Assembly (NCBI RefSeq): GCF_038396785.1 | Contig: NZ_CP151087.1 | Coordinates: forward strand, 1,302,001 to 1,366,000 | Length of the DNA stretch: 64,000 nucleotides | From: Sphingobacterium thalpophilum | GTDB taxonomy: Bacteria; Bacteroidota; Bacteroidia; Sphingobacteriales; Sphingobacteriaceae | Direction of reading: 5' to 3' | Shown: positions 17,600 to 26,380 of the stretch, one piece after another | Layout: each line of letters begins with the position of its first letter | How positions within the stretch are numbered: position 1 is the stretch's first letter | Notes under the pieces: generated by a model | Told to the model about the DNA's origin: nothing | Database searches by the model: none | What the model saw: only the letters and a program-made list of their open reading frames with translations | Made by a program: the position numbers and the translations under genes

Positions 17600-17614
17600 A
17601 TTAAACGACCTCTG

Positions 17615-18364
17615 TTAAACAGCAGTATAACCACCATCAACTAAGTAATACCCTCCGGTCATAAAAGACGATTTATCCGAACTTAGGAAAAGAACCAGCT
17701 CAGCGACTTCCTCTGCCTTTCCCAAACGTCCAATAGGGTGTTTACTGATTAACGCATTGATATGCTCTTTATCCAACTTAGCCAATAACGGTGTATCAAT
17801 ATAACCAGGTCCAACCGCATTACAACGAATATTTTTTTGACCATATTCTGCGCCGATGTTCTTTGTCAGTCCCACTACAGCATGTTTGGCTGAAGTATAA
17901 GCACTTGACATAGGCGCAGCCACGGTACCATGAATAGAAGCCATATTGACAATAACACCACCTCCGTTCCGCTCCATGGCCTCTATCTGATATTTACATC
18001 CATAAAATACGCCATTGAAATTAATATCAATTACTTTTTTCCATCCATCGAGACTGTAATCTCCCGTTAGTGCAGCCTCTCCACCAATACCAGCATTATT
18101 GCATGCAATATCAAGGCGGCCAAATGTCTTGACGGCGTAACCAACCAAGGCTTCATTGTCAGCGGGAGATGAGCTATCTGCTTTGAAAAACACAGCTTCG
18201 CCTCCTAGAGATTCAATTTGTTTTACGGTTTCATTCCCCGCTTGCTCGTTGATATCCGAGACAACGACCTTTGCACCTTCTTTACCATAAGCCAATGCAA
18301 CTGCCAGTCCGATCCCCGAACCCGCACCTGTTACTAAAGCTACTTTATCTGCTAAAATTTTCAT
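17615..18364 (-). CDS. Short-chain dehydrogenase/reductase
   Basis: 249 residues, classical SDR length. TGAGSGIGLAVA is the cofactor-binding TGxxxGxG, NNAGIGG the NAG motif, and YTSAKHAVVGLTK holds the catalytic Tyr and Lys (YxxxK) with the Ser upstream in NMASIHG. It reduces or oxidises a hydroxyl/keto group with NAD(P)(H). The Asp of VVSDINE after the second strand favours NAD. It stands alone; the substrate is unknown. Confidence 0.9.
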   Translation of the reverse strand: MKILADKVALVTGAGSGIGLAVALAYGKEGAKVVVSDINEQAGNETVKQIESLGGEAVFFKADSSSPADNEALVGYAVKTFGRLDIACNNAGIGGEAALTGDYSLDGWKKVIDINFNGVFYGCKYQIEAMERNGGGVIVNMASIHGTVAAPMSSAYTSAKHAVVGLTKNIGAEYGQKNIRCNAVGPGYIDTPLLAKLDKEHINALISKHPIGRLGKAEEVAELVLFLSSDKSSFMTGGYYLVDGGYTAV

Positions 18365-18473
18365 ATGATATAAATTTTATGATAGATACAATTTACTAAA
18401 AGCAACGTGGAATCAAGCGAAAAGGGCGATTTACTTCAATTAAAACGAAACTAAAATGACATTACTTGAAAAG

Positions 18474-19157
18474 TTAACCCTGCAGCTGTGGATATTTTTT
18501 ATATAATCTGTCCAAAAACAAACGCCCCATCAACTGAAGCCTCGCCTGTGTTTCAAACATACCTGAACCTGGAGAAATAATACCATGTGGCATACGCTGA
18601 ACAGTACCATAATAAATAATATCGAGCCCATTTCCATTGACGTCGAGATGCATTTTCTTAGGTTTCAAGCCCATGACAGAGCCCATGCGTGTTACTTTTT
18701 CAGAATTAGTAATCTGCGCAGTTCGCGCATCGAGCAAGGTTTCATGATCAAAAACCAAATGGTCTCTCACCTCCCCATCATCGAAAAATACGTAATGCAA
18801 TTCGTTGTTGCTCAGCACCAGATAAGAAGCGTTATCCCGCTCATTATAACGAGCCTTTACACCTACAGCCGCCCAGGCAACAGTCTTGGCTGCCGTAGCT
18901 GCAGCTGAAGCAACTTTGTCCCCCACCGTTGCTATATACGCACATTGCGTAAAGGCATCAATTGGAGCACCGTTCAATTGTTTTCTTAATTCACTAAATT
19001 CATCATTCAACAATTCATCCTTTACGGCAGGAGCTAAGGCAATCCCGGATTCACCTTCATACTTTTTGGCCGTCTCCTTTTGCTTTTTCATCATCATAAG
19101 AGAAATGAATACGCAAGCCACAACGATAACGGCAAAAATACCAATGTACAACATCAT
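18474..19157 (-). CDS. Hypothetical protein with one N-terminal membrane segment
   Basis: 227 residues, unrecognised. Residues 2-22 (MLYIGIFAVIVVACVFISLMM) are a membrane anchor followed by a Lys-rich stop. An Ala-rich helix (VASAAATAAKTVAWAAVG) lies near residue 80-100, and the C-terminal half is beta-rich (YLVLSNNELHYVFFDDGEVRDHLVF), reminiscent of small PH-like folds, though this is only an impression. It is followed on the same strand by the SDR gene and preceded by the 174- and 99-residue unknowns. Confidence 0.6.
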   Translation of the reverse strand: MMLYIGIFAVIVVACVFISLMMMKKQKETAKKYEGESGIALAPAVKDELLNDEFSELRKQLNGAPIDAFTQCAYIATVGDKVASAAATAAKTVAWAAVGVKARYNERDNASYLVLSNNELHYVFFDDGEVRDHLVFDHETLLDARTAQITNSEKVTRMGSVMGLKPKKMHLDVNGNGLDIIYYGTVQRMPHGIISPGSGMFETQARLQLMGRLFLDRLYKKYPQLQG

Positions 19158-19263
19158 AAAATAAAATTTAGAATGGGTTTATAATTCAATAAAAAGTCCA
19201 AAAAGTGAACAACCTATTCAGTTTCCTCTTTCTGGTACGATCGACTACAAAAATTTTGCCAGA

Positions 19264-19788
19264 CTAAAGAATTTTATCCGGGTAGTGAATATTATTTAAA
19301 GCAGTCTGGTGCATATCAACCCAAATATCATTGTTTGACTGCTGTATAAGCCAATTTGGAGAGCTTCGCATGTCGGCATCCGCATCATTATTGTAAATGG
19401 ATGGAAAATCAGACTCTTTGGCCCTAAGCAAAACAACGATCGTACCAGCCATGAGCAAAGGGATATCGCCTAAAACGAGATTATAAAAACCATCTTCAAG
19501 CAATCCCGGACTAAAACGCTTCAAACTGTCATAACTACGTTCCAATTTGCCAATCAATTTTTCCAGTTCATGTGGATAATGAACCTCAACATAAGACTCA
19601 AACAAAGCCGAACCTTTATTGTAGAACCCCGCTTTCATGAGGTTTAATGCTTCATTTCTATAAACCTGCAACCAACGATCCGAAGCTAGATCATGATATT
19701 CCGTCTCTACCTCTTTACCATCACGTTTCAAGGCCCAAAGCTTAAGCTGCTCAAGCCGTTCTGTTGTTTCCATTCCATTTTTTTCCAT
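19264..19788 (-). CDS. Hypothetical cytoplasmic protein
   Basis: 174 residues, not recognised. It is mostly helical and acidic, lacks a signal peptide, and has a hydrophobic stretch LGDIPLLMAGTIVVLL near residue 105-120 that could be a buried helix. It follows the 99-residue gene with a 4-bp gap, so the two probably form an operon. An internal ATG at residue 6 is an alternative start. No function is proposed. Confidence 0.6.
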   Translation of the reverse strand: MEKNGMETTERLEQLKLWALKRDGKEVETEYHDLASDRWLQVYRNEALNLMKAGFYNKGSALFESYVEVHYPHELEKLIGKLERSYDSLKRFSPGLLEDGFYNLVLGDIPLLMAGTIVVLLRAKESDFPSIYNNDADADMRSSPNWLIQQSNNDIWVDMHQTALNNIHYPDKIL

Positions 19789-19792
19789 AAGA

Positions 19793-20092
19793 CTATCGCT
19801 CCCGCTCTTTGAGTTCCAATTGCAATAGAATATCCCGTTTCTTACCTTCGATTAAAGACAAATTGCCCGCAACAAAAACACCTTTCTGTCCCGAATTTTT
19901 GCTAATACCATACACTGATGATTCATCATCAGGATCTGATGCACCTTCGTAGCGAAATAAATAGTCAATTCTGTACTGATCTGCATCAGCCAACAAATCG
20001 TCAAATTCAATATTATAGTCTATTGTATAGCCTAAGTCGTTTAACTTTTCCAAAGCAACACTTGCAGAGGAGTACCCATGCATTCTTTCCAT
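19793..20092 (-). CDS. Small conserved Bacteroidota protein (often mislabelled PRPP synthetase)
   Basis: 99 residues. The pattern YSSASVALEKLNDLGYTIDYN...YRIDYLFRYEGASDPDDESSVYGIS...GQKGVFVAGNL matches, from memory, a ~100-residue Bacteroidota family commonly annotated 'phosphoribosylpyrophosphate synthetase', although it lacks any PRPP-synthetase motif. The role is unknown. It is the first gene of a pair with 19264-19788 and is divergent from mazG. Confidence 0.65.
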   Translation of the reverse strand: MERMHGYSSASVALEKLNDLGYTIDYNIEFDDLLADADQYRIDYLFRYEGASDPDDESSVYGISKNSGQKGVFVAGNLSLIEGKKRDILLQLELKERER

Positions 20093-20199
20093 AGTTGATT
20101 GTTCTAAATCCGATCTAAATTCTAATTTTTATTATAAAACGATTGACAAAAGGGTTTTGTTTTCCGCAATTTGAAATAGTTTATTCAAAATCATATTTC

Positions 20200-20207
20200 T
20201 ACTTTTG
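20200..20207 (+). promoter_or_regulatory. -7 box of mazG promoter
   Basis: TACTTTTG matches TAnnTTTG exactly, 21 bp before the mazG ATG. No TTG at the ideal distance is seen, so only the -7 element is claimed. Confidence 0.5.
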
Positions 20208-20228
20208 TGCTACCAAACACGATGAAAT

Positions 20229-21041
20229 ATGGCAAATCTAGCAGCACCAGCGTATCAGCATACAGCTCAACTCGCTTTTCAACGATTACTCGATGTCTTA
20301 TATACCTTACGGGTTGAATGTCCCTGGGATAAAAAACAGACTATGGAATCCCTTCGACATTTGACTATGGAGGAAATGTATGAATTAACCGACGCCATTT
20401 TGGAAAAAGATTATCCAGAAATCAAAAAAGAACTTGGTGACGTCTTGATGCATCTGGTATTCTATGCCCGCATTGCCGAAGAAGAAGGACATTTCAACAT
20501 CGTCGACGTACTTAATGCAATCTGTGATAAATTGATTACGCGCCATCCCCACATCTATGGCGACGCCAATGCTGATACAGAAGATAAGGTCAAGTCCAAT
20601 TGGGAAACAATTAAGCTCAAAGAAGGCAATACATCTGTTCTTGCTGGTGTCCCAAAAGGCCTACCCGCTTTGGTAAAGGCCTATCGTATCCAAGATAAAG
20701 TTCGCGGTGTCGGCTTTGACTGGGAAGATAAGAAACAAGTATGGGAAAAAGTAGAGGAAGAGCTTGCCGAATTTAAAGCCGAATTTAATCTGGAGACAGC
20801 GCTTCCAATGGATCAGGAAAAAGCAGAAGGCGAATTTGGCGACCTTTTATTCTCCTTAATAAATTATGCACGGCATATTGGCATAAACCCTGAAAATGCA
20901 CTTGAACGCACCAACAAAAAATTCATTGAACGGTTTACCTATTTAGAACAAAAAGCCGCTGAAAATAAGCAACAACTGCAGGAAATGAGTTTAGCAGAAA
21001 TGGACGTTTATTGGAATGAAGCTAAAAAATTAAAAAAATAA
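20229..21041 (+). CDS. mazG: Nucleoside triphosphate pyrophosphohydrolase MazG
   Basis: 270 residues with two MazG repeats. The first has ECPWDKKQTMESLRHLTMEEMYEL and KKELGDVLMHLVFYARIAEE, the E-x-x-E and E-x-x-D metal-binding helices; the second repeat has KVEEELAEFKAEF and EGEFGDLLFSLINYARH. The enzyme hydrolyses NTPs or dNTPs to monophosphates and pyrophosphate, clearing abnormal nucleotides. Length fits the two-domain E. coli type. It lies upstream of trpS in the same direction with 75 bp between. Confidence 0.95.
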   Translation: MANLAAPAYQHTAQLAFQRLLDVLYTLRVECPWDKKQTMESLRHLTMEEMYELTDAILEKDYPEIKKELGDVLMHLVFYARIAEEEGHFNIVDVLNAICDKLITRHPHIYGDANADTEDKVKSNWETIKLKEGNTSVLAGVPKGLPALVKAYRIQDKVRGVGFDWEDKKQVWEKVEEELAEFKAEFNLETALPMDQEKAEGEFGDLLFSLINYARHIGINPENALERTNKKFIERFTYLEQKAAENKQQLQEMSLAEMDVYWNEAKKLKK

Positions 21042-21116
21042 CGCAATCCCTAAAAAGGGAGTCACGGACCGAATTTAATTCGACTTTGTCAAATTTATGC
21101 GTAAATTCGCAGGAAT

Positions 21117-22115
21117 ATGGAAACAGTTGTTAGCGGTATCAGAAGTACCGGAAAATTACATTTAGGAAATTACTACGGCGCATTAAGCAATTTTGTGAAA
21201 ATGCAAAACGAATATAATTGCTTTTTTTTCATTGCGGATTTACATTCACTAACGACCCACCCCACTCCTCATGGACTTCAGGGAACGGTTCGTCAAGTTA
21301 TTGTTGAATATTTAGCTGCAGGAATAGACCCCGAAAAATCGACTATTTACGTTCAATCAGATGTTCCAGAAGTTGCGGAACTCTATCTATATATGAATAT
21401 GAACGCCTATCTCGGCGAGCTAGAACGCGCTACAGCATTTAAAGATAAAGTTAGAAGCAGTCCAGATAATGTTAACGCAGGTTTATTGACCTATCCGGTC
21501 TTGATGGCCTCTGATATATTGATTCACCATGGCACAAAAGTGCCCGTAGGAAAAGATCAGGAACAGCATTTGGAGATGACGCGGACTTTTGGCAATCGCT
21601 TCAATCGCTTATACAACGTAGATTATTTTAAAGAAGCGTTTGCGTTCTCCTACGCTGACAAATTGGTGAAAGTTCCCGGACTTTCAGGCCAGGGAAAAAT
21701 GGGTAAATCCAATGGTGAAGCAGATTGTATTTATCTATCGGACAGTGAAACCGTAATTCGTAAAAAAGTGATGCGCGCTGTATCCGATTCTGGTCCGACG
21801 GAAATGAACCAGCCTAAGCCTGAAGCTATCCAAAATCTTTTTGATTTAATGAAGGTCGTATCTACTGCAGATACGTTACAGCATTTTGATGAACTCTATA
21901 ACAAATGCGAAATTCGTTATGGTGATTTCAAAAAACAATTGGCAGAAGATATGGTCCTTGCAACCAACGATGTACGCTCCCGTATAGAGGATATATCAAA
22001 CGATGATGCATACATTGCTAAAGTTGCAAAAATGGGCGCTGAAAAAGCAAGCGAATCCGCGCACAAGACGCTGAAAGAAGTTCGTGAGATTATTGGTATT
22101 AAAAGATTTTATTAA
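21117..22115 (+). CDS. trpS: Tryptophan--tRNA ligase
   Basis: 332 residues, usual for bacterial TrpRS. The class I signatures are GKLHLGNYYGAL (HIGH-like HLGN) near residues 12-20 and KMGKSNG (KMSKS-like) near 199-205; GKDQEQHLEMTR is the conserved tRNA/ATP pocket block. It charges tRNA-Trp in the cytoplasm. A plain ATG start follows AGGAAT. The downstream kinase starts 12 bp later, so the two are likely co-transcribed. Confidence 0.97.
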   Translation: METVVSGIRSTGKLHLGNYYGALSNFVKMQNEYNCFFFIADLHSLTTHPTPHGLQGTVRQVIVEYLAAGIDPEKSTIYVQSDVPEVAELYLYMNMNAYLGELERATAFKDKVRSSPDNVNAGLLTYPVLMASDILIHHGTKVPVGKDQEQHLEMTRTFGNRFNRLYNVDYFKEAFAFSYADKLVKVPGLSGQGKMGKSNGEADCIYLSDSETVIRKKVMRAVSDSGPTEMNQPKPEAIQNLFDLMKVVSTADTLQHFDELYNKCEIRYGDFKKQLAEDMVLATNDVRSRIEDISNDDAYIAKVAKMGAEKASESAHKTLKEVREIIGIKRFY

Positions 22116-22127
22116 GCTAGAAATAAT

Positions 22128-22745
22128 ATGCACATCGCTATCGTTGGAAATATAGGTGCCGGCAAAACAACATTGACCGAAATGTTGGCCAGTCACTTTA
22201 AATTTGAACCTCAGTTTGAAGCTGTAGACAACAATCCTTATCTGGAAGATTTTTATTCGGACATGAAACGCTGGGCATTCAATCTTCAGATTTTTTTCCT
22301 CAACAGTCGCTTTAGACATATTGTAAAATTGCAGGAAACTGGCATTGATATGATTCAGGATCGTACCATTTATGAAGATGCTTATATCTTTGCCGAAAAC
22401 TTGTATGATATGGGTTTAATGAGCGCACGTGATTTTGAAAACTATAGTAATATTTTTCAAAGCATTATCCATTATATCAAACCGCCAGATTTATTGATTT
22501 ACCTCAAAGCCTCTGTCCCTACCCTGGTGAATAATATCCAAAAAAGGGGGCGTGACTATGAATCCGCAATTCGCTTGGATTATCTGTCGAAGCTGAACGA
22601 TAAATATGATAAATGGATCAATAATTACAAAGAAGGTAAGGTCATGATTCTGGACAAGGACAACCTGGATTTCACCACAAACCCAGAGGACCTCGGCAAT
22701 ATCATTCAAAAAATCGAAGCCGAATTATACGGATTATTCGAATAA
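22128..22745 (+). CDS. Deoxynucleoside kinase
   Basis: 205 residues. The P-loop GNIGAGKTT is at residues 7-15; DNNPYLEDFY and QDRTIYEDAYIF (the E/DR-S-like motif that binds the deoxyribose and the base) mark the deoxyadenosine/deoxyguanosine kinase family, and KRGRDYE is the lid Arg block. It phosphorylates deoxynucleosides for salvage. It follows trpS closely and is closed by a strong terminator. Whether dA, dG or dC is preferred cannot be told. Confidence 0.9.
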   Translation: MHIAIVGNIGAGKTTLTEMLASHFKFEPQFEAVDNNPYLEDFYSDMKRWAFNLQIFFLNSRFRHIVKLQETGIDMIQDRTIYEDAYIFAENLYDMGLMSARDFENYSNIFQSIIHYIKPPDLLIYLKASVPTLVNNIQKRGRDYESAIRLDYLSKLNDKYDKWINNYKEGKVMILDKDNLDFTTNPEDLGNIIQKIEAELYGLFE

Positions 22746-22752
22746 TTGCGAT

Positions 22753-22795
22753 ATCAAAAAGCCTGTAAGACACTTAATTTTACAGGCTTTTTGAT
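22753..22795 (+). terminator. Rho-independent terminator after the kinase gene
   Basis: Perfect 16-bp stem ATCAAAAAGCCTGTAA / TTACAGGCTTTTTGAT with an 11-bp loop, ending the trpS-kinase unit before kdsB. Confidence 0.9.
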
Positions 22796-22833
22796 AAACT
22801 CGCATTTCCTCAGCCAACGATAAATAGTAAAAA

Positions 22834-23577
22834 ATGAAATTTTTAGGTATTATTCCTGCCCGATATGCATCGAGCAGATTCCCTGGAAAACCGCTGATCA
22901 ACATCGAAGGAAAAACGATGATTCAGCGGGTCTACGAACAGGTCAAAAAATCAACAAAATTAAACGATGTTGTTGTAGCAACTGACGACCAGCGCATCGC
23001 CGAAACTGTACGTTCTTTTGGTGGCGAAGTTGTCATGACCGCAGAGCACCATCAATCGGGAACTGATCGTTGTGCTGAAGTCATCACCAATATAGAAGGT
23101 TATGATGTTGCCATCAATATACAGGGTGACGAACCCTTTATAGACCCCACACAAATTGATCTTTTAGCACATTGTTTTGAAGATACCACTACGCAGATAG
23201 CGACCCTAATCAAGGAAATTACTGCGGAGGAGGAACTATTCAATGTAAACATCCCTAAAGTTGTCCGAAACAGCAAAGGAGAAGCCATCTACTTTAGTAG
23301 GCAGACCATTCCTTTTTTAAGAGCTGTGGAAAAAGATCAATGGTTACAAAGGCAAACATTCTATAAACATATCGGAATATATGCTTACCAGGTAGATACA
23401 TTAAAAGCCCTGACACAACTTCCTATTTCTATGCTAGAAGAAGCAGAGGCTCTGGAACAGCTACGCTGGTTAGAAAATGGCTACGCCATTCAAACGGCAA
23501 TTACAACGCATGAAACTGTCGCCGTAGATACAAAAGAAGACCTCGCTAAAATATTAAGACTATTTTTTAATAAATAG
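22834..23577 (+). CDS. kdsB: 3-deoxy-manno-octulosonate cytidylyltransferase
   Basis: 247 residues, the standard KdsB length. IIPARYASSRFPGKPL is the nucleotide-binding signature, followed by VVVATDDQRI, AEHHQSGTDRCAEV and INIQGDEPFI (metal-binding Asp). It activates KDO as CMP-KDO for lipopolysaccharide core synthesis, so the organism makes a KDO-containing lipid A core. The gene is convergent with an aldo/keto reductase only 6 bp away. Confidence 0.97.
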   Translation: MKFLGIIPARYASSRFPGKPLINIEGKTMIQRVYEQVKKSTKLNDVVVATDDQRIAETVRSFGGEVVMTAEHHQSGTDRCAEVITNIEGYDVAINIQGDEPFIDPTQIDLLAHCFEDTTTQIATLIKEITAEEELFNVNIPKVVRNSKGEAIYFSRQTIPFLRAVEKDQWLQRQTFYKHIGIYAYQVDTLKALTQLPISMLEEAEALEQLRWLENGYAIQTAITTHETVAVDTKEDLAKILRLFFNK

Positions 23578-23583
23578 TAAAGC

Positions 23584-24489
23584 TTACCGGTGTTCGGTAT
23601 AGTATAACGACCGGACACCTTCCAATAGTACCTGCTTATCCGAATCACTTAATTTGATCATCTGCGCTTTTGCTTTGATCAATTCATCCAATTGCAATTT
23701 GGTACTCACACCAACGAGTGCTGTACCAACAGCTGCGTTAGAAAGCACATAAGATAGTGCAACAATCATATTGTCTTTTCCGATACGTTTGGAAAGATTT
23801 GCCAAGTTTCTCACGATATGGGCCACCTCTCCTGAACTATACTGAAGAAAAGGTTCAATAGGTTTGTTGATGAGAACACCTTTGGCTAATACACCGCGTA
23901 CGACGATACTTACACCCCGCTCTTCCAACAAGCCACTGATTTCTTCTTCTGGTCTTCTATCCAATAGACTGTATTGCATCATTACTGAGGCAATATCAGA
24001 TTTGGACAAAAATGCCTTGATAACGTTTGGGCGAATTGATGAAAGGCCGTAAGCACGGATTTTCCCTTGTTTCTTCAACAACTCAAACGCTTCAACAATC
24101 TCCTCTATCGGATCTTCTATTGTACCACCATGTAACTGATAGAGGTCGATGTAATCCGTTTTTAAACGTGACAACGAACCTTCTACAGCCTTGATAATAT
24201 AGTCCTTCGAAGCCTTCCAATCCCAGCCGGATCCATCTGCACGCCAAAGGTTACCAACTTTCGACGCCAAAACAATATGCTTGCGAAAGCTTTGCACACT
24301 CTCCCCGACGATCATCTCGTTTAGGCCTTTATCGTAGAGATCAGCGGTATCGAAGAAAGTGATCCCTTTCTCGTAAGCTTTTTGGATAATATCTTTGGAT
24401 TGTTTGGACTGATTGCTTTTTAAAGACATACAGCCCAAACCTATTTCCGAAACGATTAAGCTTGTATTACCTAATTTACGTTGTTCCAT
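23584..24489 (-). CDS. Aldo/keto reductase
   Basis: 301 residues from the ATG at 24489 (MEQRKLGNTSLIVSEIGLGCM); an upstream start at 24504 is possible but overlaps the FKBP gene more. FFDTADLYDKGLNE carries the catalytic Asp and Tyr, ASKVGN the Lys, and DLYQLHGG the His of the AKR tetrad. It reduces aldehydes or ketones with NADPH. The C-terminal motif VALVGVSTKLQLDE matches the cofactor-binding region. It overlaps the end of the FKBP gene by 14 bp and probably shares its transcript. Confidence 0.9.
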   Translation of the reverse strand: MEQRKLGNTSLIVSEIGLGCMSLKSNQSKQSKDIIQKAYEKGITFFDTADLYDKGLNEMIVGESVQSFRKHIVLASKVGNLWRADGSGWDWKASKDYIIKAVEGSLSRLKTDYIDLYQLHGGTIEDPIEEIVEAFELLKKQGKIRAYGLSSIRPNVIKAFLSKSDIASVMMQYSLLDRRPEEEISGLLEERGVSIVVRGVLAKGVLINKPIEPFLQYSSGEVAHIVRNLANLSKRIGKDNMIVALSYVLSNAAVGTALVGVSTKLQLDELIKAKAQMIKLSDSDKQVLLEGVRSLYYTEHR

Positions 24490-25207
24490 CTGCACCAATA
24501 TCAAGCAATTCTACCTCAAATACCAATGTGCTGTTTGCAGGAATTTCACCTGTTGCCCGTTCGCCATAGGCTAATCTACTAGGTATAAAAAATTTATACT
24601 TTGCACCTTTCGACATTAACGGGATTCCAATCTGCCAACCCTTGATCACCTGACCCAAGGATAGTTTCAATGGCTCCTTACGATCGTATGAGCTATCAAA
24701 TTGCTTTCCATTGAGTAAGGTACCTTTATAATGCACTGTTACCTCATCGTCACTTTTTGGTTTTGGACCTGCCGCCTCATTTAGAACAAGATATTGAATT
24801 CCTTCAGCTGTAGATTTCATCCCAACAACCTTTGCATTTTCGGCAAAAAATTTATCTTCTTCAGCACGGCTAGCAGCCTCTTTTTTAGCACGAACATCCA
24901 TGATCGCCTGCTGGATAACAGCTCTTCCTTGGCCTTCTTCCAATAGCGATTTCTCCCCTTTCAAGACATCCGAAATTGCTTTTGCAATAACATCTGACTT
25001 CAAGTAATCGATCTCAATAGATTTTAATGAATTTCCGATATCGGCACCAAACGCATAAGACACAGAATCGGCCTTCGTTTTCAGTTGATTTGTTGTACTT
25101 GATTTAGTTGTGACGACCTTCTTCTTCGCCGTCGTGTTCGTTTTTTTTTGTTGGGCAAATCCTGTGACTGTTGTCAAGGATAATAGGGCTAATGCAATAT
25201 ACTTCAT
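24476..25207 (-). CDS. FKBP-type peptidyl-prolyl isomerase, exported
   Basis: 243 residues. Signal peptide MKYIALALLSLTTVTGFAQ, a Lys/Thr-rich linker, an N-terminal FkpA-like dimerisation region (SYAFGADIGNSLKSIEIDYLK), and a C-terminal FKBP domain (VTVHYKGTLLNGKQFDSSYD, GQVIKGWQIGIPLMSKGAKYKFFIPSRLAYGE). It isomerises prolyl bonds and acts as a chaperone in the periplasm. It is followed by the aldo/keto reductase and preceded by a glycosyltransferase, all on the minus strand with short gaps. Confidence 0.93.
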   Translation of the reverse strand: MKYIALALLSLTTVTGFAQQKKTNTTAKKKVVTTKSSTTNQLKTKADSVSYAFGADIGNSLKSIEIDYLKSDVIAKAISDVLKGEKSLLEEGQGRAVIQQAIMDVRAKKEAASRAEEDKFFAENAKVVGMKSTAEGIQYLVLNEAAGPKPKSDDEVTVHYKGTLLNGKQFDSSYDRKEPLKLSLGQVIKGWQIGIPLMSKGAKYKFFIPSRLAYGERATGEIPANSTLVFEVELLDIGADGTT

Positions 25208-25213
25208 GTTTGT

Positions 25214-26200
25214 TTAACGGTGCTTCTGCACGATTTCATTTATAATTTCCTGCGTGATATTAGGGTAATCAACTTCAACCCTAGATTTACTGTTGAGCCA
25301 GGCTTCTATCGCCAGCATGTTTTTCTGTTTTAAGCTCGAAATTACAGGCACCCCCATCTCTTCCAATGACGCTGCATTCAAATGCTGCTCATATTGGTTT
25401 TTCATCGGGATAACTAACAGTTTCTTTTTCAAATATAACGCTTCTGCCGGTGTTTCAAAACCTGCCCCACATAAAACTCCAGAAGAAGATGCCATACTAT
25501 CAATAAAAGATTGGTTATTGATCGGTCTTATCGTTACATTTTTCATGTCAAATGCCTTCGAATTATGTTTGCTAAAAACATCCCACTTCACATCTGGAAA
25601 CTTCATCAAATGCTTTAAAAGATGCGCATCGTCATATGCCGGGAGGTAAACCGTATAATGTCCCTGATCTGTCACATTCAATTCACGAACAGCATTACGG
25701 ATAACCGGTTGGTAAATATTCTTGGCGTACCGCTTAAAATGGAAACCATAGGAATGGGTAGACGGGGCATAATTTTTCATAATAAATTTGCCCAACATAT
25801 CACTATCTTCTGGCTTAGGACTCGATGGATCTAAGGCAGCAATCTGATGGCTCAACCCAATGCATTCCAAATCTTTTGAATGACAAGCCCAAGCAGAAAT
25901 TGGTTCAAAATCATTGATCACCAAATCATAGTTTTCTATGGGCAAGCTCTTAATTTCATTCGTAAATTTACGAATCGTCGAACTCATAAATGTTTTCCAC
26001 AGATCTACTCCGCCGGATTTTCCAAAGATAAAACTCAACCCGTGAAAACGGTATTTCACTTCGAAAGGTAATGATAGATCTGCTTGAATTCCACTAACCA
26101 AAACATCGACTTCCCCTAACTCCCTCAAACAGGGGACAATATCCATTGCCCGGCTCAGATGTCCATTTCCTGTCCCTTGTACGGCATACAATATCTTCAT
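25214..26200 (-). CDS. MurG-like glycosyltransferase family protein
   Basis: 328 residues from the ATG at 26200 (MKILYAVQGTGNGHLSRA), which fits the family start better than an in-frame one at 26233. GTGNGHLSRA is the GT-B glycine loop near the N-terminus and SSSGVLCGAGFETPAEALYL the C-terminal nucleotide-sugar-binding block; VIPMKNQYEQHLNA follows as in MurG/MGDG synthases. It would transfer a sugar from a UDP donor to a lipid or other acceptor. The acceptor is unknown. Only 6 bp separate it from the FKBP gene. Confidence 0.8.
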   Translation of the reverse strand: MKILYAVQGTGNGHLSRAMDIVPCLRELGEVDVLVSGIQADLSLPFEVKYRFHGLSFIFGKSGGVDLWKTFMSSTIRKFTNEIKSLPIENYDLVINDFEPISAWACHSKDLECIGLSHQIAALDPSSPKPEDSDMLGKFIMKNYAPSTHSYGFHFKRYAKNIYQPVIRNAVRELNVTDQGHYTVYLPAYDDAHLLKHLMKFPDVKWDVFSKHNSKAFDMKNVTIRPINNQSFIDSMASSSGVLCGAGFETPAEALYLKKKLLVIPMKNQYEQHLNAASLEEMGVPVISSLKQKNMLAIEAWLNSKSRVEVDYPNITQEIINEIVQKHR

Positions 26201-26380
26201 AACGACTGTATTTTGTGTCGGCAAATTAATCAATTTTAACGAGTATCAATATTATTTTATTGTTTAGTTATGTTAAGAAAATATAAATTAACATCAATAA
26301 AAAAAGTTGTTAATCCATTTTTAATTTTCCTTTACGTATATTTAATATCAACAATTAATTAATAGCCAGTTTGATACCCC

